Shown here in pieces: positions 1-7,900 of a DNA stretch of 64,000 nucleotides. The translations under genes and the position numbers were made by a program. The stretch lies in contig JAEZFD010000054.1 in the NCBI GenBank assembly GCA_023417655.1, positions 1 to 64,000 of the forward strand, written 5' to 3'. The notes beneath the pieces were generated by a model. It was not told the origin of the DNA and searched no databases. It saw only the letters and a program-made list of their open reading frames with translations. Positions within the stretch are counted from its first letter, which is position 1; each line of letters opens with the position of its first letter. Source of the DNA: Planctomycetota bacterium. Lineage in GTDB: Bacteria > Planctomycetota > Planctomycetia > Planctomycetales > Planctomycetaceae.

Positions 1-28
1 CCCCCCCACCCCCCCCCCCACCGCCGCC
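1..28. repeat. C-rich low-complexity tract
   Basis: The first 28 bases are almost entirely C with two A and one G interruptions. No gene uses them. A tract like this at the very edge of a window may be a real homopolymer or a contig-end artefact. Positions 29-258 hold no gene I can support. Confidence 0.6.
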
Positions 29-258
29 CCTCGGCGTTCAGCCCGTCGTCTCTCCGGATGTCATCCGAACACATATGAAATCGCAGAGAGAGAAGGCCCG
101 ATCAACTTGTCGCCGCCCTCAGCGAAGGCATCAGGGAACCAATTCCAGAGATGCCGCTCGAAGGCCTCGGATTCGCCTGAATCAGTGAAGGGCGGTTTGC
201 TCTGCGGAACGAAGCGATTCCCAAATTGCGCAAACAGCGATGCTCGTCTGTATGACTC

Positions 259-1233
259 TTAGAACTCCCCGACGACATCATCACCGGCCCGGGTCGTCAA
301 TGCGCGATAGACCTGCAGAGCCATATTCTCGGAGAGGAAGACGACGGCCCCATCACACAGGAGATGCTGCGCACCGCCCGTGTGCAGACTTGAGGGTCCC
401 CAGACAGAATCGAGCGTCGTGACTCCCATCTGAGATGTCATTGCATAGTTCTGGTGATTGATCGCAGAAGAGTTCCCGGCACAGTCGTACGGGGCGGAAG
501 AACAGTTCATGACATTAAACCATGATGACACGAAGCTCGCCGTGCTGCCGTCAATCCAGACGCTGGCATCCTGTTCGCGCGATTCGGCGACCATCAGCGT
601 ATTGGACGTTCCGTCGGTAATGTCACGAATTTTCGTGCTGCGACCTGGATAAATGGCGCCGTTCGGACTGAAGCCTCCCATCGGGTTGGAAGGACTCAAC
701 TTCATCGTGTCAGTCGCGGCCATCGCGGCATAATTGCGAATGGCATAACGCGGCGCCGGGGTCGCGAGCCCAGTGTACACCGACGCAGATGTATAATCCT
801 GACCATTAAAACTCGGGCAGCGATAAGCCGGGATGACTTTTTCGGCCACCGGACGGTTTGTCGCATGCAGCGAAGAGAGGTTGTAATTCAACTGATTGTA
901 CATCGTCCCCTGATCAAGGTAGGGAAGGATCAAGGACGCGAAACTATGGAGATGATTCGTCGTGTTGTCGGCAGCGGAGTTCGTGAAGGCCCAGACTCCA
1001 ACATTTGGCGACGGAGCTCCGGGAATTGAAGTACTCGCCGGCGGAAAGGCATTCATTGTGCTTTCGTAATTGTGCATCGCGAGCCCAATCTGCTTGAGAT
1101 TGTTCTTGCACTGCGTACGTCTGGCCGCTTCACGGGCTTGTTGAACCGCAGGCAGAAGCAGGGCAATTAATACTGCGATGATCGCAATTACCACGAGTAA
1201 CTCGATCAGCGTGAACCCACGACTTTTCGACAT
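259..1233 (-). CDS. DUF1559 family protein with prepilin-type N-terminus
   Basis: A 324-residue protein of the planctomycete DUF1559 (SBP_bac_10-like, type II pseudopilin-like) class. The start at 1233 gives a short basic leader (MSKSRG) followed by the prepilin cleavage and methylation motif GFTLIELLVV and a hydrophobic helix, then the Q-A-R-E-A-A-R-R and C-K-N-N-L-K-Q segment typical of the family. The C-terminal part ends with the usual LCDGAVVFLSEN-like DG/H motif. The open frame reaches 1332, but the upstream 33 codons lack any family feature. Expected at the envelope as a pseudopilin-like or surface protein; the exact role is unknown for the family. Two paralogues lie at 44445 and 50755. 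Confidence 0.93.
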   Translation of the reverse strand: MSKSRGFTLIELLVVIAIIAVLIALLLPAVQQAREAARRTQCKNNLKQIGLAMHNYESTMNAFPPASTSIPGAPSPNVGVWAFTNSAADNTTNHLHSFASLILPYLDQGTMYNQLNYNLSSLHATNRPVAEKVIPAYRCPSFNGQDYTSASVYTGLATPAPRYAIRNYAAMAATDTMKLSPSNPMGGFSPNGAIYPGRSTKIRDITDGTSNTLMVAESREQDASVWIDGSTASFVSSWFNVMNCSSAPYDCAGNSSAINHQNYAMTSQMGVTTLDSVWGPSSLHTGGAQHLLCDGAVVFLSENMALQVYRALTTRAGDDVVGEF

Positions 1234-1405
1234 AAAAGAACTCCAGGCATTTTCAGGCAGGCAACAGAGGCGGGACAGTTCCTCGACAATCTGACATTCC
1301 AATTGATACCAGAATATCGAGCAGCCTATCAATGCACTGGTAAAACCTCAAATCAGGCCGAGGGAGTTTGATATTCGCTCACGTCGGATCTTTCTTCGAA
1401 GAAAA

Positions 1406-3103
1406 TCAATCTGTTGCAGGTGCGGGGCGAGTCTGCCAGATACGGCATTCACCGACGGTCGCAACATGGTGAAAGCGAGTCGCGAGTTCGGCCGCGAGTT
1501 GAGGGATTGTCTCCACAGGAGGCACCGGAATCTGGGAATTCGGATCCGCCGGAACTTCGACAAAAATCAATTGTGAATGTCGCTTGAGATCTCGCAGAAA
1601 CAACTGGAGATGAAAATCTGCGTCAGCCCAGGAGACGTGCATCAAGTGTGGGTAGGCATAACGGGTTCCGGATGGAAGATTGGTCTGAACATAGATTTCA
1701 GGCCGATGGCCCCAGACGACGAGGTAAGATTGAGGAGTCGCCCATCGTTGAATTTCATCGCTGAAGGGATCGGTCCAGGACAAGGGAAGCGGAAAATGCC
1801 CCCTCGGGATTGATGCATGCCCAAATCGGACTGCCGGAACGACTGGCATGATCGCAGCGAGAAAACAGCAATACGCGGCATGTCTCGCTTTCCACGGCGC
1901 GGCGATCCCTTGTTGCACATCCGGGAGGCGCTGAACCACTTCATTCCAAGAGAGAGAATTCCAGAGCAGCAGGGGCGTCAGCAGAAAGAGAAAATAGTGA
2001 TGAAAAAACTGACCTGTCTGGATAATTGACATCACAGCAATTAACAGCCAGATAAAACTGAATGTCAGGCCCCATTGGATCTGCAGACCACGTCTTGCGG
2101 TTTCGAGAAGCCCCACCATCCCTCCGATCGCCACCAGCACTTGCACCATAAAAAACAAACGGGAATCAATGCAGTTAAAGATCGCTGAAGGAAACGCCAA
2201 CGCCCGAACGATCCATGGCTGTCCTGAGGTACTGGCAGCATACTTCAGAGTTGAAATGACATAGAGGCGCCAGACTTCGTAGAGGCATTCCTCCTGACAG
2301 GCATATATCAGAACACCTAAAAGAGGTAATACCGCTCCGATGATTAATCCGCTGCGCGCGTTTCCTGTTCGAAACTTCAAGACAGCGAAGATGCCAAGCG
2401 CGAATGCCAAGGGTCCGGCCTGAAGTTTTCCGAACGGTGCCGCCCCAAGCAGCAGGCCGATGATCAGGCATTGCCAGAATGGTGCCGAGTTCGAATGGGC
2501 ATGTCGGCTGATCATCCAGAACGCCAGCGACATGCAGAAAATCGGGACATGTTCTCCATTGAACATCACATAGTCAGCGACGTTACAAGCCCCGAGAAAA
2601 GAAAACAGGGATGTGGCTGTGATTGCGGCGATTTTGTGGTTCACCAGATGCCGAAGCGAGGCAAAGAAGAGACATGCGTTCCCGCCCCAGAAGAGGGCGG
2701 TCAAAAGCCGGGAGAGCCCATAGTTCGCCACCCCACCCCACAAATAAGGCAGCATGAGGGGATAGACAGTCAAAGGACCAGAAGTCGTTCCGTCAAAGGC
2801 GATCCAGAACCGGGGATCGGTCTTCAATGTGATCGCGCCCGCCAGCCAGAGGTCTTCATCAAAGCTCCCTCCCATTGTTGCCATGGAAGGGACCCGCAAG
2901 ATCATCAGCCCCCCGAATCCGACCAGAACAAGAAGCACTTCCCAGAAAGACCAACGGTCCCGTGCACTCTGGGGAGTCCGAAGAATCCGCGCCAGAATCA
3001 TCGACAAGGTCAAAGCGAACAGCAGGACGGCAATTCGCCAAGCCCAAGGTGTTGCTTCCCCAATCAGATTGACCCACGGAGTAAAATAGCCCGTATTTGA
3101 CAT
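1406..3103 (-). CDS. GT-C fold membrane glycosyltransferase-like protein
   Basis: A 565-residue multi-pass membrane protein with about ten hydrophobic segments. The N-terminal half has the layout of PMT/ArnT-type GT-C enzymes, including an acidic FDEDLW motif in the first large external loop after TM2, where these enzymes keep a catalytic Asp. The last 140 residues form a soluble tail with a WGHRPEIYVQ segment like that seen in other planctomycete and actinobacterial GT-C proteins. It probably moves a sugar from a lipid-linked donor to an envelope acceptor; donor and acceptor cannot be read from sequence. Start at 3103 removes a polar N-terminal stretch present in the longer open frame to 3196. 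Confidence 0.7.
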   Translation of the reverse strand: MSNTGYFTPWVNLIGEATPWAWRIAVLLFALTLSMILARILRTPQSARDRWSFWEVLLVLVGFGGLMILRVPSMATMGGSFDEDLWLAGAITLKTDPRFWIAFDGTTSGPLTVYPLMLPYLWGGVANYGLSRLLTALFWGGNACLFFASLRHLVNHKIAAITATSLFSFLGACNVADYVMFNGEHVPIFCMSLAFWMISRHAHSNSAPFWQCLIIGLLLGAAPFGKLQAGPLAFALGIFAVLKFRTGNARSGLIIGAVLPLLGVLIYACQEECLYEVWRLYVISTLKYAASTSGQPWIVRALAFPSAIFNCIDSRLFFMVQVLVAIGGMVGLLETARRGLQIQWGLTFSFIWLLIAVMSIIQTGQFFHHYFLFLLTPLLLWNSLSWNEVVQRLPDVQQGIAAPWKARHAAYCCFLAAIMPVVPAVRFGHASIPRGHFPLPLSWTDPFSDEIQRWATPQSYLVVWGHRPEIYVQTNLPSGTRYAYPHLMHVSWADADFHLQLFLRDLKRHSQLIFVEVPADPNSQIPVPPVETIPQLAAELATRFHHVATVGECRIWQTRPAPATD

Positions 3104-3637
3104 GGACTGCCTTCTCTGCCCATTCGAAAGGTGGCCACTTCCATCTCCGGCCCGTGGGAGATGGTTCTGACGGCTGGGTCGCGAAGATCCTACCATAAGC
3201 CTTCATTGAATTGAATTTGTACTCTCCCGGGGCCGACGAGTCGTCGGTCTCCCGATGAGAGCGAGACAGCTGCACGATGCTAAAAACAGGCGGTTGCGAA
3301 GACTTCGCCACTTGTTCGGACTGAATCTCAATGTGCCTGAATGAATGGAACGCGGCTCGCTGACGGCCTATACTTCCAGAGATCGAGCAGAACTGAACGC
3401 GCACGCTCCGGGCGGAAATTCTGCGAAAATGGCGAAATCACATCTGATTCCGCAGTCTCTGCCGTCAAATCGGTTTCCCATCATCATTCCGATCTTCAGT
3501 AGCCTTGTCCGAGGCCATGACTATTTCTCGGTTTGACGAATGTGGCAGTGAAAAAGCTGTACGGAAACAGGCGACGAGAGGCCGTTGAGATCGCATCAGT
3601 CATTTCCGCACGGCACAGCAAGCGAGAAGGATGGGGT
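3104..3637. other. Intergenic region between divergent genes
   Basis: This 534-base stretch separates the divergently read GT-C and metallo-beta-lactamase genes and must hold both promoters. Short open frames inside it (for example 3345-3536) have no Shine-Dalgarno or recognisable domain. I see no RNA gene or strong inverted repeat. Confidence 0.5.
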
Positions 3638-4411
3638 ATGAAAGCGCGACGTGACATTTTCCCTCACGTCATTGAAATGAACCTGCAGGCCCGGCGACGA
3701 CTTGGCTGCTGTGTTTATCTCGTGTACGACGCAAACGAATGGGCGCTGATTGACATCGGGTATGAAGACACCCTGGAGGACATCGTCGAGTTGATTCGAC
3801 AGATGGACTTCCCGCTGTCTCAGTGCAAGTATCTGGTCGCCACCCATGCTGACGTGGATCACACGCAGGGACTAAAGCGAGCCAAAGAGCTGATGCCGCA
3901 GGCTCTCGTTGTGGGCCACCCCAGCGCAGCCAAGCTCCTCGCGGAAGGCGAACGAATCATGACCTATGCCGAGATTTCGGCACAGGGAATTTCAATCGAC
4001 CTGCCTGCCGTCAATTTCGATCAGACGATTGACGAGGGAAGCAAGCTCCAGATCGGCGGACTGACGCTCGATGTCTGGCACACGCCGGGTCACGCGGTTG
4101 CCCAGTTGTCATTCCGTCTGGGGAATCTGCTGTTCTCCGGCGACAACATTTATCGCGATGGCTGCGTCGGCAACATCGATGCCCATCACGGATCCGACAT
4201 CCCGGCATTCATTCAGTCACTGAAGCGGATTCAGGCGAGTGACGTCGAATGGCTGCTGCCAAGCCATGGCCCTGTCTTCAAGAAAGACGACGCCATGCTG
4301 CAGAAGACCATCGACCGACTCGAGGTCTATCAGCACATGGCCGACTTCGGAACCTGTGCTGTCGACTGGCCACTGCTGGATGAGTGGGACGACGAACTCG
4401 CTAAGGGATAA
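3638..4411 (+). CDS. Metallo-beta-lactamase fold hydrolase
   Basis: A 257-residue MBL-fold protein. The start at 3638 has a GAAGGA Shine-Dalgarno about 7 bases upstream; the longer frame from 3533 lacks one. The metal-site loop reads THADVDH (His70, Asp72, Asp74, His75), so the second His of the usual HxHxDH is Asp. The other family motifs are present: TPGHAVAQ near residue 150, SGDNIYRDG near residue 168 and PSHGP near residue 210. It resembles the glyoxalase II-like MBL group and should be cytoplasmic. The substrate is unknown. A hairpin terminator follows at 4459. Confidence 0.85.
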   Translation: MKARRDIFPHVIEMNLQARRRLGCCVYLVYDANEWALIDIGYEDTLEDIVELIRQMDFPLSQCKYLVATHADVDHTQGLKRAKELMPQALVVGHPSAAKLLAEGERIMTYAEISAQGISIDLPAVNFDQTIDEGSKLQIGGLTLDVWHTPGHAVAQLSFRLGNLLFSGDNIYRDGCVGNIDAHHGSDIPAFIQSLKRIQASDVEWLLPSHGPVFKKDDAMLQKTIDRLEVYQHMADFGTCAVDWPLLDEWDDELAKG

Positions 4412-4458
4412 TTCATAACCAGCCCGCAGATCACACTGTGGATGTAATACATTCGGGT

Positions 4459-4507
4459 CCGCGAGATTCACTGCCAGACGAAGCCAGTGATCTCGCGGGC
4501 TGTTTCT
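4459..4507 (+). terminator. Rho-independent terminator after the MBL gene
   Basis: An inverted repeat with arms 4459-4473 and 4485-4498 pairs over 14 bases with one bulged T, and is followed by a T-rich run (TGTTTCTTT). It sits 50 bases after the MBL stop codon in the right orientation. Confidence 0.65.
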
Positions 4508-4696
4508 TTGCGCCTCCTCCGAGTGAACGCTTACTCGCTACCCATCAGCCTTTCGTAGTGGCTGGATCGTTCTTTGCAGTCCATCTCATTTCCATTTCGA
4601 TCCCATTGCGGGTATCACAGAGGCGGCCGTCGATTAGAAATTGACGGAGATATTGATTGAACGAAGCCTGCCGAAGCGAAGAGAGAGGGCACTTCA

Positions 4697-5233
4697 ATGC
4701 TGCGAATCGGTCGTTTGCTGGCACTGATCTGGTTCTGTGTGCCAGTCATCGCAATTCAAGCCGCGCAGCCGGAGTCACCTGCTGCGAAGTCGGTCGAGAT
4801 GACCGATGCGGAACGCCAGTTCGCCGAACTGCTGACAGGTGCTGTCCTTGAAGGAGCGTTCAGTACAGACCTGGCCCCGGCCGCCGTTCCGAAACCGGAA
4901 GGCTATTCCATCCTCTCTGCATCGAAGATCGAAGGCGAGCGGTGGGTCATTCAGGCCAAAATGACTTACAAGACCATCGAAGTTCCCATCCCGATTCCCG
5001 TTCAGGTTTACTGGGCGGGTGATACGCCTGTTCTGCAGGTAACAGACCTCGCAATTCCACTGCTCGGGGAAGGGTTTTACGCCCGCGTGTTGTTCTATCA
5101 GGGACGCTATGCCGGAACATGGCAGCATGGAAAAGCGGGCGGGCAGCTCTGGGGTAAAGTGACGCGCTCCGTTGCTTCGCCAGCCCCCACTTCCGAGAAG
5201 AGTCCCACCGGATCGGCAACGGACCAGAAGTGA
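4697..5233 (+). CDS. Small exported protein of unknown function
   Basis: A 178-residue protein. Residues 1-22 form a clear signal peptide ending in AIQAA, so it is exported. The mature part has a predicted beta-rich region with the segment VPIPIPVQVYWAGDTPVLQV and ends in a Ser/Thr/Pro-rich tail. A GAGAGAGGG Shine-Dalgarno lies just upstream of the ATG. It is followed after 72 bases by the DUF3592-like gene in the same direction. I do not recognise a named family; it looks like a conserved planctomycete periplasmic or surface protein. Confidence 0.75.
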   Translation: MLRIGRLLALIWFCVPVIAIQAAQPESPAAKSVEMTDAERQFAELLTGAVLEGAFSTDLAPAAVPKPEGYSILSASKIEGERWVIQAKMTYKTIEVPIPIPVQVYWAGDTPVLQVTDLAIPLLGEGFYARVLFYQGRYAGTWQHGKAGGQLWGKVTRSVASPAPTSEKSPTGSATDQK

Positions 5234-5305
5234 TGGAACGTCGAAAGCCAGGCACCCCACACTCCGGGGCTTCAATTCTCAAGTGAACCGAATCGGGCCG
5301 AGCCG

Positions 5306-6520
5306 GTGAGAGCGCACGTCAGAGTCAACAAGCAGAAACGCGTCGGGTGTCTCACGACGCCGGTGTTTCTGGTGTTCTGCTTCGTGTTCTTTGCAGCTGG
5401 GATGGGAGTCCTCTGGATCGGACTTGGAGAACCACTGGTCAATGTGGTCCGGGCCCAATTCTGGGAAGAGGTTCCCTGTACGATTCTCTCGAGTGCGGTC
5501 GAAGGCCGAAAAACCTATCGAGTCGCGATTCACTACGAATACGAAACTGGGCAGGTCCGCAGGGAAGGCAGTCGCTACTCTTTCGTCACAGGATCCACCA
5601 GTGGCCGCGACAGCAAACAGAAAGTCGTGGATCAGTATCCGGTTGGGAAGCAGACCGTCTGTTATGTCAATCCGAACAACGTTTCGGAATCAGTCATCAA
5701 CCGAAACTTTCAGTGGGCGATGCTCGTTGGACTGGTCGGCATTCCCTTTGCCGCGGTTGGAGCGGGGGGTTGCCATGCCCTGATGTCTCAGAGACGGAAG
5801 AAGCATCAGGCCGAGACCGAAATCGATACAGACAGTGAGAAGGTTTCGGCCATGCGGGACGACATCACGATGCATGATGAAGCATTCACTCATCACGCAC
5901 TGCACGAAGAACCTGGGCCGATCACGCTTAAACCTGAGTCAGGGAGGCTAGGGGCTTTTGTCGCGCTGCTGGTACTCGGACTGATCTGGAACGCAATCGT
6001 TAGCATCTTCGCCTTCCAGATGGTCGGAGACATTCGGAAAGGCGACCATCCCTGGATACTGGGCCTTTTTGTTAGCGGATTTGGTCTGGTTGGTCTCGCG
6101 TTGCTCGTAGGAGCGATCTATAGCTTCCTGAAGCTGTTCAATCCGATTCCGGTTCTCGTCCTCGAACGGACTCAACTTCCACTCGGAGGAACGGGAACAG
6201 TCAGATGGACGTTCCGGGGGTCGACACGATCACTTCACGATTTCAAGATCTCGCTGGAGTCGATCGAACGTGTCACATACGTTCGCGGTACGAACACCAG
6301 CACCGAAGACCACAAGCTGCTGGAGAATGTCCTGTATGAATCCATGGAGCCTTCCGAAATCGAACGGGGAGAAATCACAGTCGAGATCCCCACTGACGCC
6401 ATGCATTCTTTCGAGGCTCTGAACAACAAGATTGTCTGGAGACTCAAGGTCCACGGGAGCCTTCGCTTCTGGCCTGATGTGAACGAGATTTTCCCGATCC
6501 GCGTGGTGCCACACGAATGA
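5306..6520 (+). CDS. DUF3592-like membrane protein
   Basis: A 404-residue membrane protein starting at GTG 5306. After a basic N-terminus, TM1 (about residues 18-40) is followed by an external domain of DUF3592 type, marked by a D/E-rich strand pattern and the YPVGKQTVCYVNP motif near residue 115, then TM2. A cytoplasmic acidic stretch leads to TM3 and TM4 (about residues 212-275) and a C-terminal beta-rich domain of 130 residues. The stop overlaps the start of the next gene (ATGA), so the two products are probably made together. Function unknown; DUF3592 proteins are typically envelope proteins. Confidence 0.75.
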   Translation: MRAHVRVNKQKRVGCLTTPVFLVFCFVFFAAGMGVLWIGLGEPLVNVVRAQFWEEVPCTILSSAVEGRKTYRVAIHYEYETGQVRREGSRYSFVTGSTSGRDSKQKVVDQYPVGKQTVCYVNPNNVSESVINRNFQWAMLVGLVGIPFAAVGAGGCHALMSQRRKKHQAETEIDTDSEKVSAMRDDITMHDEAFTHHALHEEPGPITLKPESGRLGAFVALLVLGLIWNAIVSIFAFQMVGDIRKGDHPWILGLFVSGFGLVGLALLVGAIYSFLKLFNPIPVLVLERTQLPLGGTGTVRWTFRGSTRSLHDFKISLESIERVTYVRGTNTSTEDHKLLENVLYESMEPSEIERGEITVEIPTDAMHSFEALNNKIVWRLKVHGSLRFWPDVNEIFPIRVVPHE

Positions 6521-6933
6521 ACGAGATCCGTCTGCAGACCGATTACGACGCGTACTATCCCGGCACAGATCTTGTTGCCACGGTCACTTGGCACTTCAGT
6601 GAACCGCCGACGGGGTTCCTGTTCCGTTTGCTCTGGACCACAGAGGGGAAGGGAACTCAGGATGTCGGACAGGTCTCCACGAAGCGGATTTCCACCACTA
6701 AGTCTCAAGGGTCCGAGGACGTCAAGATTCGACTCCCCTGGGGACCTTACAGTTACTCTGGCAAACTGCTTTCCATTCTCTGGTCGATCGAGGTGACTGC
6801 AGAGCCCGGTGGAGAAACTGCCAGCTTCCCTTTCATCATGGGGCCCGACGCGAAAGAGGTCCTGATGGGCACATCGAAGGCAGGTTCATCTACGCTCCAC
6901 GATAATGATAACTCATCATCAGAATCGGCTTGA
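6517..6933 (+). CDS. Beta-rich protein coupled to the DUF3592-like gene
   Basis: A 138-residue soluble protein with no signal peptide or membrane segment. Its start overlaps the previous stop by four bases (ATGA), which indicates translational coupling. The sequence alternates hydrophobic and polar residues, with an early YYPG turn and a PFIMGP motif near residue 108, consistent with an arrestin- or Ig-like beta sandwich. The last 30 residues are Ser-rich and probably disordered. No named family recognised. The C-terminal domain of the preceding protein has a similar beta-rich character, so the pair may act as a complex; this is inference. Confidence 0.7.
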   Translation: MNEIRLQTDYDAYYPGTDLVATVTWHFSEPPTGFLFRLLWTTEGKGTQDVGQVSTKRISTTKSQGSEDVKIRLPWGPYSYSGKLLSILWSIEVTAEPGGETASFPFIMGPDAKEVLMGTSKAGSSTLHDNDNSSSESA

Positions 6934-6990
6934 GGAACGCGCGGCGATCAGAGAACTCGCCTGAAAGAAGCCCCATCGGCGTGAGGAAAG

Positions 6991-7064
6991 TGGAGCTGAT
7001 GGGAGTCGAACCCACGGCCTCTGCATTGCGAACGCAGCGCTCTCCCAACTGAGCTACAGCCCCC
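6991..7064 (-). tRNA. tRNA-Ala(CGC)
   Basis: The minus strand folds as a complete cloverleaf. The acceptor stem is GGGGCTG with CAGCTCC and includes the G3-U70 pair that marks alanine tRNAs, with discriminator A73. The T arm contains GTTCGACTC and the D arm GCTCAGTTGGGAGAGC. The anticodon loop is TTCGCAA, giving anticodon CGC at 7028-7030, which reads GCG. No CCA is encoded. Confidence 0.95.
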
Positions 7065-7255
7065 GACGCCTCAAATTGTGCCGGTTGCGCTCGCGCGTGT
7101 CCAGTGAAATTTGTGTCGCAGTGCGCGCGACCATGTCTTGAACGATTGTAGGGAAGACACTGTGAAGAGGCTCGGTCTGATCAAACGCAGAACGCCACCG
7201 CTTCACAAAGATCCCCTGTGTTCGTTCCTGATACTCACGTGCTTCACAGGCGACC

Positions 7256-7900
7256 ATGGATTTCGAACCGGGTGACATTGCAGCCTGTCATGGGACTGAC
7301 TGGACCAGTCGATTGATTCGCTGGGGCACATTCTCGATCTTTCCCCCTGCTGACCTGCGGGTCGGTCCCTCGCATGTCGCCATTCTTTATCGCTGGCGAG
7401 ATTCTGTCTGCTGGGGGGAATCCACAACACTGTGCCCGCGCCCCTGCCTGATCCGAGGTGAACCGGTTTCAGGTGCTCAATGCCATATTCCAGCAGACCG
7501 CATTGCCGACTACGTCGATGCCGGGGGGCATGTCGACATTTATCGACTGACTCCGATCTTCCGGCTTGTCCCAGACGAGTCACGGTTGCTGACCCGGCTG
7601 TTCATGAACGAGTTTCTTGACCAGCCCGTGCGCTATGACCTGAAGGGAGCCCTGCGATCTGGAACTCGCCTTTATCAGATTTCCAGCTTCTTCCCCGGCG
7701 CGAATCTGGACGAACTGTTCTGCTCAGAGTTGGTCGCGGCATTTGCGATGCGACTGAACCGGATGAATCAGGGAAATCCGTCACGCTATCACCCGGCCCG
7801 TCTGCTGCGGGAACTCGTCAGGTCAGGCATCTATCGCCGGGTTGCCACCTTCGATGGCACCGGCGTGCATCTACATCAGAAGAGAGGCCCCCGACAATGA
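7256..7900 (+). CDS. YiiX-like permuted NlpC/P60 (papain-fold) hydrolase
   Basis: A 214-residue protein with the layout of the permuted NlpC/P60 group (YiiX/YebB type). It opens with a PGDIAACHG strand-turn. A catalytic His sits in PSHVAILYRW (about residue 40) and precedes the catalytic Cys in FCSELVAAF (about residue 160), the reversed order typical of the permuted fold. Such enzymes cut amide or thioester bonds in peptidoglycan peptides, lipids or proteins. No signal peptide is seen. The stop overlaps the next start by ATGA. It opens a three-gene unit that ends at a strong terminator. Confidence 0.8.
   Translation: MDFEPGDIAACHGTDWTSRLIRWGTFSIFPPADLRVGPSHVAILYRWRDSVCWGESTTLCPRPCLIRGEPVSGAQCHIPADRIADYVDAGGHVDIYRLTPIFRLVPDESRLLTRLFMNEFLDQPVRYDLKGALRSGTRLYQISSFFPGANLDELFCSELVAAFAMRLNRMNQGNPSRYHPARLLRELVRSGIYRRVATFDGTGVHLHQKRGPRQ

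Noticed and set aside
2471..3100. 209-residue open frame opposite the GT-C gene
   Set aside because: It lies antisense to a clear membrane protein and is rich in charged, low-complexity residues with no domain; a shadow frame.
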